A DNA stretch of 64,000 nt from Cheilinus undulatus (taxonomy: Eukaryota; Chordata; Actinopteri; Labriformes; Labridae). Each line of letters opens with the position of its first letter. Position 1 is the stretch's first letter. The stretch lies in assembly GCF_018320785.1 (NCBI RefSeq), contig NC_054869.1, positions 31,722,289 through 31,786,288 on the forward strand, given 5' to 3'. Below the pieces are notes generated by a model. That model did no database searches, was not told where the DNA came from, and worked only from the letters and a program-made list of their open reading frames with translations. The translations under genes and the position numbers were made by a program. Below are positions 1 to 13,300 of the stretch, in pieces.

Positions 1-1506
1 TAAAGAGACTAAGCACTTCTTACTCTGCACTGCACAACAATATCTACCGTCATAACATTGTGAGTGGGTTTTAACAAAAGCAATAGGTAATACAACAGAC
101 CATGCCTTGTTTATGTTTAAGAGCCCTAGGCTTTCGAAGGGTGAAAATAAATAAATCATTGAGAAACACACTCATTAGTTACCTATTTTTGTTACATAGG
201 GAATGTTATACATATATGCCCATGTATGTATGTTTTTATACATATATAACGATTAATCAATTAATTGATCATTAACATTATAGATGCTGGAGTTGGCAGG
301 TTTCTTTCAAACACCCATCCCTAGTGTTTGCTCTTAGCCATGTCCAGGGGAAAAAATAATTAAAACAGAACCCCCTACTACACAATAACTACCGTTGGCG
401 CTGCATTGAGGCAAGTCTCATAAATGTAGCAAACTTCCTTTATCAGCTCTCCCCACCATACAGACACACATTATCATGTAACAACACTGAAGGCCAACTG
501 CTTCAGACTGATAACCACCATCAGAATTTCGACGCAACTAGCTTACTTTATCCAACCTCAATAAAAAAAACACGCCCCTGCGGTTACAACTAGTCTAGTA
601 AGAGTCAGAGCGAACTCTGATTAGTTCTTTCTAGACCTTTAAGGTCATTTCCTGATATTTTCGCTCTCTTGGGCAGCTACAGTAGAGATGGTCAGTGAAT
701 GTATGGAGGTCCTGAAAGTACACAAATGTTGCAGGGCAATCAAAAAAGAGATGTGACAACATGTCATGAAGAAGTTAGTGTATATTTCATATTCACCCAC
801 GAATAGGGATACCTCTGGTCAACATATGACATCATTATGTTGTCAAATGTATGTCAAACAGAAGATATAATTATGTTGTGTTATTATGTAATTGTATGAC
901 GAAGATCTTATTTTGCTGCAACAGATTCAGATCTGGCACTGATGATCACAAACCATAAAATATTGTCGTTGTGCTTTGGCTCTGATGTCATGAATTGATG
1001 AAATTACCTTTGTTAACTAACAACTTAAAAATGAATTTTATCGAAGAAAATATGGGCTCCACACAGCCTTTATTTGTAGTATGCGTTGGTTTATTGTCCA
1101 TGATATAGGCTGTTAACAGTCCGTTTTATGAAACAGGGCGGTTGGTGGCACATTACCAGGCAAAGGCTTAGCAAGAGAAACCTCAGCATCTGTTAAGCCC
1201 AGGATAATTACGCTCGTACGACCTGGTTACACTTACATAACGACTTTAGTCTTGTTTACATCTAATGTGAGTTTATAAAAGAGATACTTGTTGTAATGTT
1301 ACTAGAAAGTTCCAAAAAGCAGAACTAACTGTACTGCGCAGGACGTTCAAGTCACAGATGGTTAGCTAGCCTGGCTAACTTTGGATCACGTAACGTTGAG
1401 GTAACATAACGGCAGTCGGTGTAAACGCGGTAAACACTGCTTAACGTTGCAATCCGTGGTCCTAATATACTCTTACAGTACTCAAAATCAAATGCTTAAC
1501 ACTTAC
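1..1506 (-). other. isca1 first intron, left part of window
   Basis: This stretch lies downstream of the isca1 first exon on the minus strand and should be its first intron. I searched the minus strand for the conserved second part of ISCA1, with its Cys ligands and Gly-Cys-Gly tail, and did not see it, so exon 2 must lie beyond the left edge. The sequence is AT-rich. Near 1360-1420 there is a cluster of GCTAGC and TAACGTT words typical of teleost DNA near gene starts. Nothing else is recognisable. Confidence 0.5.
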
Positions 1507-1587
1507 CAGTGTCAGTGCGGCTCTTGTGGGCAATATCTTCCTTTTGCTGACCGCTCGGACGGTCGCTCGAACCATGGAGGCAGACAT
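1507..1587 (-). CDS. isca1: isca1 first coding exon (partial gene; mitochondrial iron-sulfur cluster assembly 1)
   Basis: ISCA1 is an A-type carrier in the mitochondrial matrix. With ISCA2 and IBA57 it helps build [4Fe-4S] clusters for lipoate synthase, aconitase and respiratory proteins. The minus strand reads a start codon at 1587 and 27 codons beginning MSASMVRATVRAVSKRK and ending PTRAALTL. This is nearly identical to the human N-terminus as I remember it. The exon stops at a GTAAGT donor on a codon boundary. It is the basic, hydroxylated, acid-free targeting end; the cluster-binding domain is on exons outside the window. The gene runs head-to-tail with tut7, as the two genes also neighbour each other on human chromosome 9q21. 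The exon is short, but the match over all 27 residues plus a strong donor makes the call secure. Confidence 0.93.
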
Positions 1588-1720
1588 GTTTCTACAGTTA
1601 AAATCACAACATTGAATTGCGCAAGCGTCAAAAAATGAGAACCGCCCTAAATAAACAGTCTCGTTAATGATTGGCTGATACTCTAACTGACATTAGTAAC
1701 AGCCAATCGGTTTATGGATC
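1588..1720 (-). promoter_or_regulatory. isca1 5' leader and likely core promoter
   Basis: The bases just upstream of the isca1 start codon on the minus strand should hold its leader and promoter. The region contains TGCGCAAGCG at 1618-1627, which resembles the palindromic NRF1 site found in many nuclear genes for mitochondrial proteins. No TATA box is evident. The start site itself cannot be placed from sequence. Confidence 0.4.
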
Positions 1721-4364
1721 AGTAGAAAAACACGAACTTCTGTTGTGTAACCCTACTTGGAATATCACAGAGGTACTGTAAGGTATTTAATGTCAAAAAT
1801 GATGTAGTTATTCCTCTTTAAATGCCGTTTAAAAATCTTTTTAAATTTACAACTAATATAAACTGGAAATAAAGAGCAATATTTCCTTAAAGCCAGGACT
1901 TTTATAATTTTTGACCATATTAACCAAGGTCAATGCTCAATTAATTTTGCGTTGCAATAGCACAAAATCCCTAAAATCAAATAATAGCTTTGCTATTCAT
2001 AACACCATGGCATCATTTTTACTAGACAATCAGAACTGGGTACTTTTAAATCCTACATCTAAGTGCGATCAAAATTTTCAATTTATTTCTCATAGGAGTG
2101 AAAAAGTGATTGAAAAATGTATGCTGATTAATCACAGTCTGATGCAATCATCCAACTGGCTAAAGTAGCATTGTAACTTAAATTTGAACACGTTCAAATT
2201 CTCTGTGCTCTTTTTTATTATCACCTTCTGTTTCAAAAGCTAGTAGAAAATATGGATGCCACTTGAGGCAGATCCCTTGTGATTGTTTTGTTACTATCTT
2301 TAAATCTACCTGTAATGCAATCTTGCTCAAATTATCAACATATATGATTAATTAAAAATATTATATTCTAATTTACTGATTTCACTATTTAAGTCCAGTA
2401 ATAATTCAAGTTCTTTAAAATAGCTTTTTGACTGTTCAATATTAGACATGTAACCCCCAGAAATAAGGATACAGACAGCCTCATCTCATTTCAAAACCTC
2501 TTGTATAAATCAATCCAAAATGTGTTTGGTGGCAATGTAATTAAAAATTATGGTTTTAAATGCATGGAGATTATTTAAGCAGTGCAACTTTAGCGGAAAT
2601 TCATGTTTACAAGAAACACAGCACTATAAACAGACTACTGAACATTTATCAGTTTCATTAGCTGGGCAACTTCCTTGACAACTTTGGGAAGCATTTTTTT
2701 TTTTTAAACGTACCACTGAAAAAAGGGGGAAAATGATAACACGATACAAAAAAATCTTTTAAATAATCACACACATGGATTTGATTTTAGTTTAATGATT
2801 TCTTTGAGACACAAAATGGATTGTAAGCTGACTTTTCCTGGCAGGATGGGGCTCCTTTATAAAATAAAACTTCAATTTGAGTCCAAATGCAAAATGGCTG
2901 GCATAAAAACAAAGCTACTTTAAAATGAAAAATTGGATTAGAATACCATTGATTACACTGTTTTAATAAAAGTCAGCCAAATTAAGACAACAATAAAGCC
3001 AACAGTCCATATTCAAAGTCAAACGATAGCAGGTTTTTGAGACATAAACTAGCAGCAACAAAATTCAAGGGCACAGACCCTCACAGTGCAGCCTTCAATC
3101 TGTGGCACCATTACAAAAAAGAGAAGCCTTCAAGGCAAATAAATACAATAATCTCTTCAGTGAACTAACTGAGATTACCTCTAGTTTAACATAACTTGAA
3201 CAGTGTTTGCAGCAATCTACGCTATCAGCTGGACCAGTTCATTGCATTGTGAAAACTCCTTACCATGAACATTCAGGATGAGACCTTTTGTAAAACTTCC
3301 TCAACTAAATGTGCGCTATGAAGCTATGACACTTCATTGCATTGTGTGGGGACAGAATGATTTGGATAAACAGAGCATGTGTTCATGAATTGAGCAGTAG
3401 ATATGCAGTCTGAAAAAAAAAAAAACTACTACAACCCTGGAAAAACATCTACAGGGGATTCTTCTAACACAGAGACACACAAACACTGAGATATTTTGTA
3501 CGTTGAGCTGCATTGAAGGCTAAAGGAGAGATGGACTGATGTCAGTGCAGATAATTCAATTAAACTGGATTAAAAAAAGAGAGAAGAGACCCAAGCCATT
3601 CTAAAAGGTACACTGCCATTCAAAACTTCCAATGTTTATAAAAGAAATGTCTCATAGTAAATAAAATCTCAAGAAATGTAAGGCGACATTTGCCCTAAAA
3701 CCATTTCATACTAAAATAAGGAATAAGTGAGGTGAAGTGACTCTTTTTTTCAAAATGAGTGATAAACTTAATCGACTTCAAACCACTTTAAATAGTAGAC
3801 AGCATCATGTACATTGTGATGTCTGCATGTCTTACAACTTTAGCTTTTTTAGGTGAAACCTTTTTTGATTGTAGCAAAAAATCTATCATCAAGTATAAGA
3901 CAACTATGCTTTATGTTGTCTACAAAAGCTATCTTGTTATGGTAATAAAACCAAAGATATAAACTATCAGTCACCTAACAGACACTTCTCATTTATTCCA
4001 TTAATTTATAATTTAAAAGATTTCACAACAATTCTGCAAAGACATTGCTTGAAAAGTAATGGGTTAAAAAAAACTGACTGGCAGTGTAGGTAAACAAAAA
4101 CATGAGGTGCGTGCACAATGGCTCATCTTGTTAAAATGAAAGCTTTAAAAAGCTCCTCTGAAGAGGAGGGCTTTGAGTGGAGAAAAGAAAAACACATAAA
4201 AAGGCCCTATTTGGCTTCAAGTCAAGGCGTCCTGGCTTTGGCTTTTTTTAACAGGCTCACATTAGCCCGACAGTCCCACTGAGATTTAAGAATCTCTGGA
4301 CTTTTGGTTGCTCTCTGCCGGGACAGGAGTGGAACCTTGTGGTCTGTGTTGCCACAGTTGCTGC
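1721..4364 (-). other. isca1-tut7 spacer and tut7 3' untranslated region
   Basis: About 2.6 kb of AT-rich DNA between the isca1 promoter and the tut7 stop codon, both on the minus strand. The part next to tut7 is expected to be its 3' UTR. The first AATAAA on the minus strand after the stop is at 3997-3992, about 370 bases downstream. I see no convincing coding exon; the short open frames here have no recognisable content. Confidence 0.5.
3992..3997 (-). terminator. candidate tut7 polyadenylation signal
   Basis: AATAAA on the minus strand, about 370 bases past the tut7 stop codon. It is the first canonical hexamer in that direction. Longer 3' UTR forms cannot be excluded. Confidence 0.4.
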
Positions 4365-7300
4365 TCATTCCACTGGGCTCTTCCTGTGAGCAGAGCGGCC
4401 CGAATTTCGGCAGGCTAAACTTCCTGAAACAAACCAGGATGCAGCTGTCAAAATTTATGAACACATTAAAACCAAAACCTAAACCCATTTTCGTCTTATA
4501 ACCACTACAGCTCATCTTATCAGGCTAAAGGATAAAAACCAGACAGGCTGTCCTGATAAACTGATTTCTGTATTGGTTTTAATTGCTGCTTTATTTGTAC
4601 AAGAACATTTTATGTTACAAGTATGATAACTCACAGAAAATGTTCTTGGAGGGTAAAGAAAGCAAGAGATAAAATCAAAAGCAAAATGCTAAATTTTAGC
4701 CAAGATAACAGATAATCTGGTCTCCAGTGTCCAGAGAAAATTAGAGGAACCTGAGCCTGCTGTGTAAGTTTCTTGCTCTCATTGTCTCTCCTCACCAGCC
4801 CTAGAATTGAGACGATGACAACAAACTGTCAACTGAGACTTATGACAATAATCTACAGCTCAAATTTAACAAGTAACTTCACTTTGCCATTCATAAATAT
4901 TTCTGTGCATTAAAGGAATGCTTAAGGACAGAAGGTCCTTTAATGCAGTGGCTTTCAAATAGTGGGTTGGTACCCAGAATATCAGCCCCTTACAGTGGGT
5001 CACAAAGGCATTCATGGGGAAAAAAAAGGTACATAGCACTTGTAAAAGATGCTCATTTTGTCACATTTCTTCGTTTTGTCATACATTTAGTACTATACAA
5101 GGTCAGAACTACTGTTTTCATTTAATAAATCTTATTGGTCAAAACATATCAGATATTTAGGTTAAAATTTCTTTTCAGGTGTTGATGGTAGGTCCCGAGG
5201 CGCCACCAGTTGAAAACAGATAAACAGATGCAGATAAGGTGACATTTAAATACAACCTAACCAACTGCCCATTAATAATTTGGTATTAAGAATTAAATAG
5301 TGTTAGAACCAACCATATAAGCTATACAATTTGACAAGTAGGTGATCAATCTGACTTTTGATTTTTACCCTAGGTAGAAAGAGCAGCATATTTACATACC
5401 TGCTTGTGGACTTAGTATCACATTTTGTGGCCTTTTCTTCTTCTTCTCATCCTGTATTGGTAAACCCTTAACAAAACAAGATAAATACAACATATATGAA
5501 ACAGTTTACAATGTTTCCCCCTGCAGTCACTTAGTTTACAACTTTGAACAGATGTTTTTTTATTGACTATTACAAACTTATAACATAACTTGACACGTCA
5601 AATAGACTGTTTTAGATATTCATGGCATGGGATATGTTTCACATTCATCTGGGCAACAGCCTATAGATCAGAGCAGTGCAATGTCACTTCTTGCTCTCCA
5701 ATGTGACCACGCCCCCATTTGGTGGACAACAGGCCCTCAGATTGAATGCTGGTGGGTAAAAAAATGTTGGCAACAAAGCAATAAAAAGCCATTTTGTTGT
5801 GTTTTGTGCCTTAAACAATTAAAAAGCCATAATTTAAGGCATGTTTTGTTATTCTGAAATGATGAAAGAGTGTCATAAAAGAGTTGTGTCTTTGGCTGAA
5901 ACTAGAGAGGACTAAAGCGTGCAAATGTTGGACCAGTGCTATGTTCTTAATGACTTAGTGACAGCAGGAACTGTAGTTGGTCTGCCCATTAACAGCTTTT
6001 TCACACATTCACTTACTTATTAACCACATTTGAGTGTTTAGATCCAACACACATAAGGTATGTGATGTCGGTTTATGAAATATCACACACAAGATGGGAC
6101 TGGTTGTCCAGTTTGACAGAGGGAGCCTGAACACACCCTTGTGTACATCTGTAATTTTATTTATTTCGTATTGTTAAGATGAAAGTATTTTTTCATTAAT
6201 GTCCTACACTGTTTACCTCACTGGCCATTAGATTTTGGCTCTCAATAATAGTTTAACAGTACGTGTTCTCATATTTCAAGCTTTTAAATCTTTAATGACT
6301 CAATCTTTCCCATTGACTGCCGTACATTTTTAAGGAATGTGTTCCCCCAGAAAGGGGAGGGGCTGGCATTGTTTGGGCAATGTACCTGAATGGGTTGCTC
6401 CGGTCTATACACGATGTTCAGAAAGGGCGGAACCTTTAAAAGAAAGTCTCAGGATGGTGACCGGATGTTTTTTCTTTTTTTTTTTTACTTGCCATATTCA
6501 TTATTTACCAGTCAGAGCAACAACATATATGCTAAACTGCCATGTATTATTAATATAGACACTACATAACACAGCTCAATGTTAACTATCAGTGGGGCAA
6601 GTTGTTAATCAGACTCTTGCCAACAGCGTTCGGGAGGAGAGCAAAAACATCTCTTCCACCAACAAAAGCTTTCAGAGCAGTTCTTTGTTCTTCTTTTAAT
6701 AGGGAAATGTCCAGTTCTGATAAAACTGCTGCTAAAGCTGCATTCATGCTGATCTCTTCACTGGCTGCCATACCAGCACTGCAGTAAAACTAAACCCTTC
6801 CTGTAGCTACTACCTCTTTCTCCTCAAATGATGCTGACTGTCCTGGCCAATCTCTAAATGTAAAAGAGCAGATCAGCTTGGAGCTTTGCAAGATGTAGCT
6901 TCCCAATGACTCTTATCCTAAAGGTTAGTAACATTTAAACACACACCTGTTTTTCTTTTTCTCTTAAATTCCTCAGGTGGGCTGGAGAGGGTGAGGAAAA
7001 GCTTTCCATCCTCATATTGCCTGCCAAATGGAAAAAAATTTAAAGATTAAAAGATTTAAAATAATATATTCCTTAAGTTGTCTTAATAACATCCCCTCAT
7101 AAGGAATTCCTCAACTTTGCTCTTATTGCAAGAAAACAACACCACTTTTAATTCTCCCGAGGTGTTAGAGAAATATGGTTGAGAGGGGCTACACAATGCA
7201 ACAGGGAAAAAGGTTGAAGAGAAGAAAATGAAACTTTGAACCTGCAGGGCTTCTGTACAGCTGACAGTCCTTCTTGATGTGGGCACTTGATCCACACAGG

Positions 7301-10300
7301 AAGCAGCACCGCATCTCCAGTGCATCTCTTTTCCTCCAGTGATCACTCTTTTGTCTGACCTGATCTTTGCCATCTTCTCCATCTATTCTGTCTCGAAGAT
7401 GCTCTGGCCTTTTGTCAGAGTCCCTCCTCTGTCTGGATCTATACAACAAAACATGTGTCTTCTGACATGGGGCAAATGGAAATTTAACGTCTAGTAAACA
7501 TTGTGACATATTCCGACGTGTATCACGAGTTAACCTACTTCTTACGCATGGGGCAGTCCTTCATGAAGTGGCCAATCTTACCACAGATACGGCAGCAGCG
7601 GTCATTTGGAGCCACTTCTCCCTCAGTGAGGACTTCAGGATCGAAGAAATACTCCTAAGACCAATAGAGAAGACATAAAATGCTTAGATAATGCCACCAC
7701 AATGGACAAATGTAAAGTTTAGAAAGCAAGTACTGACCATGTGACTGGGGTACACAGGAGGGAAGGATCTGACTGGTGTACCAAATACTTTTCGGCCATT
7801 GATGAAAGCCTTCATGATGAAGTTTGTCACTATTTGGAAGGAAAAATAAAATGTGAAAGAACAAGAAGCATATGAAAAGAAGATAAATTTAAGACAAAGA
7901 GATGGGATGCCATTGGAAAAAAGAAAGACAGAATCAGTCTTACTTTTCCTGGACAGACCAGCACCAAGATTATGATTCAGGTCAAAAGGATCTATAATAG
8001 GAACACAGGAAAAAAGGTAACACAGTTTATCAAGATACATTTTTCCTAATTACTTGTTTCCAGTTTTGTATATTAAAAACCCAGGTACTCTAAAGGAGCT
8101 TGAAATGCTTCCAAAAGTACTATAAACAATCCATAAAACAGTCTAAAAGTAAGCACCTTAAAAAGTATGAATTTTGAAAATATTAATACTAAACATGGGC
8201 AAGACAACCTGTTACATCTGTATTTTTTTCTCTTTTAATTACTGTACAAGTCTGCCCCTCAAGTGTATCATTGAAACTGACCTTCAATGACGATGTATTT
8301 GGATGTCCATTGTTTGCTGAAGGTGGTGAGGCAGTCGTGCTGGCGGATGCAGACGACATGCTCTCTGAAGTCGAAGTCCTCGGTATAAAATCGAAGCAGG
8401 CCGAGCCACAGCTCCCCCACTGTCTCTGTGTTCGTCCTGTACTGCGGCCAGCGACTGGGCTGCAGAGGGAAGGAAGAGAGAGTGACCTTTTAGTAAGACT
8501 CTGACTTTCGCATAGTGATTCACCAGATTTGTACAGGACCACCCAAGAACTATTTGAAACACTTACCAGTGATTCTAAATCACCAAAGAAGTAAACGTTC
8601 CAGTCATCAACTAGAATCTCTGGCTTCTTTTGTCCATCATAAATCTGTTATGGAAACAGAAAAGTTTGTGTTCATTTTTACAGAAATCAATGGATCACAT
8701 TTGTGTGTATCCACTTGAAACAGCATTTCCAATTAAGGAGGTGCAAATAAATTTTACTTTTTTGTGAGACATCATCTTTGTAGCTGAGAAAAAGTTGGAA
8801 ATGTGTTAAGATTTGTTGTATAAAATACTAACACCATGAGAAAATAAATCATCAAGGGCCCACAGGCACTTTTTAAAGGAAGATAAAAATAGAGCCTTCG
8901 ATAGGTATACACAACACTGACAGCATAATATCTGTGTTGTTAGATACTAGCTTAAAAGTTAAATATTAGTATCAGCAGATATGAAGATTTCTGATTATAT
9001 TTACAGCCAATATATATGCAGTATAAAGCATAACCAAAATCTAACTGTAGTTTATCAAGTTTAGGTGATTGCTTAGGGCGCCAGACACTCAAGGAAGGCC
9101 ATCAAGAGCCCTGAACATTTTGAATGAAGCCCCAAATGTAAAACAACTACTTGCTTCACAACTCCTCTCTCAGCCATGTTTACCCCAGCCTCTCTTGACT
9201 TGCAATGGAGATACCTGATGTTCTTTATGATAAAAAAGGTGAATATATATAACGGTACTGGCTAAAATGAATTTGGAAAGATTGGCATATCAGATGTCAG
9301 CAAAAAAAAAAAAAAAAAAACAAAAAAAAACTGTTGCTAGTTTCCTAGTTTAAATGCCACTAGACTCAATCATTTGATAACATTTAAAACATTAAGAAGT
9401 GAGAACTCAAATTTGATTTAAATGAAATCTAAACATATCATTAGTACCTCCTGCAGCACTGGTATAACTGGTGGATTTCTCTGCTGCAGGAAGAACAGCA
9501 CCATGAGGGTATAAGCGTAGGAAGAGAGGCTGCCGCGTGATGCATCGCCAATGTCACACATCTATAAAAAAAATCCAAAGGAAATATAAATGGGCAATAG
9601 AATTTGTGGTTTACATTGTATTATACCTGAGACAAATTCAGTTGTTGTTTAAAGCATGCTCACCTTGGCAAAAACCTTCATAACATAACAGAGGATCTTC
9701 ACTCTCCAGTCAATAGCAGCATAAGAGGCCAGCAGGTGTGTGTTATGTAGAGCCTTAAAAAGAGAGAGAGAGAGGACAAGAGAGAGGAAAGAAAAAAGGT
9801 TACTCCTAAAGCTTTGGAAATATGAGACAGTATGATTCTTTGAAAGAAGTGGGAGAAAACATGCCCTACCAGTGTGTTGTAGAGACTGATGTCTCCCTCA
9901 AGGCCGGTGCGAACATGGTAGAACTTCACAATGGGGACTTTGGCTGTGGTGATGGGCAGAATGTTCTTCAGACCTGGTGATGGGGTGCAGATTTAAAATA
10001 GGTGACAAACCTATGCTGACATTTTGTGTTTTAAAAATGCTATCACTCTTAATTTTTAGTTCTTAAGTAAATTTGAATTATGGCAAAACTATGACAAACA
10101 CACATTAAGAACTTCTATTTAAGCCAGTAAAAGTAAATAAATACCAAATTTTCTGTTGAACCACCATGGACTCAAATCCCTCTCAAAATAGAAGTCAAAG
10201 GGTTATTTAGATTGTTTTTCCTTTCATGTCAGGATCAGACTACCATATTTTGGTAACAGCAGGCAAAACACAAAAATGTAATCCTATGTGCCTTCATCAT

Positions 10301-13300
10301 GTTGTTTTCTTTGTGAATGTATGCAAGTTCATAGGTTGTCAGTGAGGCAGGTCTAGGAATGTCATAACAACAACAGAAGTGATGTGCGTGCTGCTAGCAG
10401 TCTTGTGCTCTAAAAAGAAGAAACAAAGAAGAAACTATTGTGGGCTCATTCCCATGTTTCAAAAGAGGACAGTATAAACTGGCTATCTTTCAAACAGAAC
10501 TCTAAGCCTCTGTACAAACCTAACATCCCCAGTACTAGCAGGCTTGTGTCCTGGTGGTCAGTATCAGGATGCATGTTGTTTATTTCATGTTAGGGTGTCA
10601 AACTTGGCAAAGAGATATTGCAAGAGATATTCTGACATGCCAGTCTTGTAGAGTCACCATCTGCAGCTATCCTATACCCATTGTTGATTATGTCACACTT
10701 CAAGAGAATTTCTCTTTCTCCACATTCATATTCAGGCCCATTTGAAGATGGGTGGTCTAAATGCAATCTGAGGCCTGTACGACAAAGTTGGATTAACAAG
10801 CCCGGGATATCTCTCCATTAGCTGAATTGACTTATCAAGACATTCGCAATCCGGATCAGCTGTACAATGAAGCTGGTTATCAATTCGATAATTGCTGCCA
10901 GGGTTTTCCAATCTGGATCAGTTCGCGCTCACATAAAAGGGGTGGTGTTTGTAGCATCTGACCAATCGTAAACATAAAGAAACCCTGCAGAGCAGTGTAT
11001 TTCTCAATGGAGGAACAGACAATCATTCTTAAAAATATATGAGGAATTTAAAAAATCATCCAGGCCAGAAGCAACACTGTGGCTGCAGCAAAAGCCAGGA
11101 AGGAATGCTGGCAGAAAATTGCCAACTCTATTAATACATAAATTCGTCAGATTATATAATATTAATTCATCGGACATTATAAACGGACAGCACTCTGATC
11201 ACTCAAGTCTCACTCTATTATGGCACAGATGTTTGGGACAGAGCTTCCTCAGCGAATTTTGTGTTGTAATATTAATTCCGCACCTTGATTAGTACAACAA
11301 AATACAGTTTATGAACATGATCAAAATATTAAACATACAGTTGTAATACCCTGCTCAAGTTTCTGTGACAGTGCAGACTCCTTGATAATCCGAGAGTCAT
11401 GAACGAACCCTGGCCACTTAACCACAAGGCTGGTGACTATCATTTGATGGTCACATGTCATCTTCAGAAGCATTTGGGGTTCACATTAGTCAATGTGCAC
11501 TTGAAAAGACTTGAATAAAGTTCAACTGTGACAACAGTGTTGTGTGGGCCACTTTGTATATGTGGACTGTTTAATTATGATTTAAAATGATTATGATGTA
11601 AATTATGGAAATTGAGACAAGACATATTGATAACAAACTAACTGAATGTGAAATGTTTGTGCATTGCAAATTTTTCTGTATTATGTGAACTACCTGAATG
11701 TTGAGGCTGTGAAAGTTTTTTCTACAAAAATTACTACAGAAAATAGATTTGCGAGAGCCACAATCTAAGTGCTGAAAAGTGGCAATTAAAATAAGTTAAA
11801 GGTAGCAAAAATGGCCAAAAAGTGGCAAACACTGGGAGAAAAGTGGCAAAAATTGGGGAATAATAAAATACAATACAACACAATTCAAGAACTTTATTTA
11901 TAATTTAAGTGGCATTTAATGGCAAAACGCAGCTTAAATGAGTTAAAAAAAAAAAAAAAACGCCAAAAAGAGCAAACATTTGCAAAAAGCAGGATGAAAT
12001 AGGCAAAAACTGGTGACAAATTTGCAACAACAGGATGAAAGCGGCAAAAAGAAGTGTCCAAAGTGGGCTTAAAGCAGTAAAAATAGGTGACAAGTGGCAA
12101 AAAGGGGGAGAATTGGTTGACTATTAAAGCAAACTGTATAATTGTGGGAAACAAACAGATTAATGTGACTTGCAATGGATAATTTCTGAAGTTAAAGTTT
12201 CTCTTTTTTATGGTTTTCCTGGGGAATAATATTTGAAATTAAGACATAAGAGAGCCACAAATCATCACAAAAGAGCCACATGTAGTTCCAGAGCCACAGG
12301 TTGAGTATCACTGATCTATACCTTTAGTACAGGATGTCATCAGGTAAATTGAAAGGATTTCATCTATCCCTAAATATTCTTTCTCTCCTAAGTGCTCTTC
12401 TCACAACCCCTGCACCAACGTCTACAGGATCTTCCAAGAATGGGCAGGCCATTTTCCAAGAGAGCTGATTGGTCAGGAGGCGGTGCTTTTATACTCCCTG
12501 ATCTCATATCCAGAACATAACCTGCTCCAGAGCAGGTTAGCCGTTCAGCATAAGTTAACATGGTGATTTATCCCGGTAAGAAGTGGACCAGTGTCGTCAT
12601 ACAGAAAATCCAGGGTTAATCCTTAAGTTATCTCGATAAGAGAAAATCCAGCTTTATCGTACAGGCCTCTGGCCAAAATCTAGCCAAATTTGAGTAGTCT
12701 GTCCCGGCCTTTAGTAAATAAAGGGTACATGAGCTAGTAAGGTATGTGAGGTCTAAAAAAAACATTTTAGAGAAGTTTGTTTTCTTAAGCTACATTCACA
12801 AAAATGCCTTCACTAACCTGGGTGTTTTTTCAACAGTCTCGCCAAGCCTTCAATGATATTAATGCAGTCAACATCCTGTGGAAGAAATACAGTTCAATAG
12901 GTTTTTGTAGTTACATGTAACATTTGTGATTTGCTGTCTCATTCCGGCTTCAATCTATAAACACTCAATACCAACAATTACATATTTGCTGATTTCATCC
13001 ATCCAATGTTACTCTTGGCAACGTTTTTTTTTTTTAATTTCAGTCTTAGTCAAAGATTAAAATGTTCATTAATTTTAGTTATATTTTAGTCAATTCAACA
13101 CTTTAAAGTTTTGGTCTAGTTTTAGTTGATGAAAACTACATAAAACCCTCTAGTCCAGTTTTAGTTCATAGAGAGTGATAATATTTTAGTCTTTACTTCA
13201 GTCAAAAAAATGTATTCTCTTTGCCTGAATGTAGTAAAAAAAAAAACATACTTGTGTATTCTATCCATTCTGCCAAACCTGGTTTCCCTGTTTTCTACAG

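Noticed and set aside
4222-4422. Longer open frame as the TUT7 C-terminus
   Set aside because: Entering it needs a phase that does not follow from the 5400-5451 exon; only the frame ending at 4365 is consistent with the joined gene.
4930-5215. Possible small hAT copy (CAGTGGCTTTCAAATAG...)
   Set aside because: The left end resembles a hAT terminus, but no matching right end or target duplication was found.
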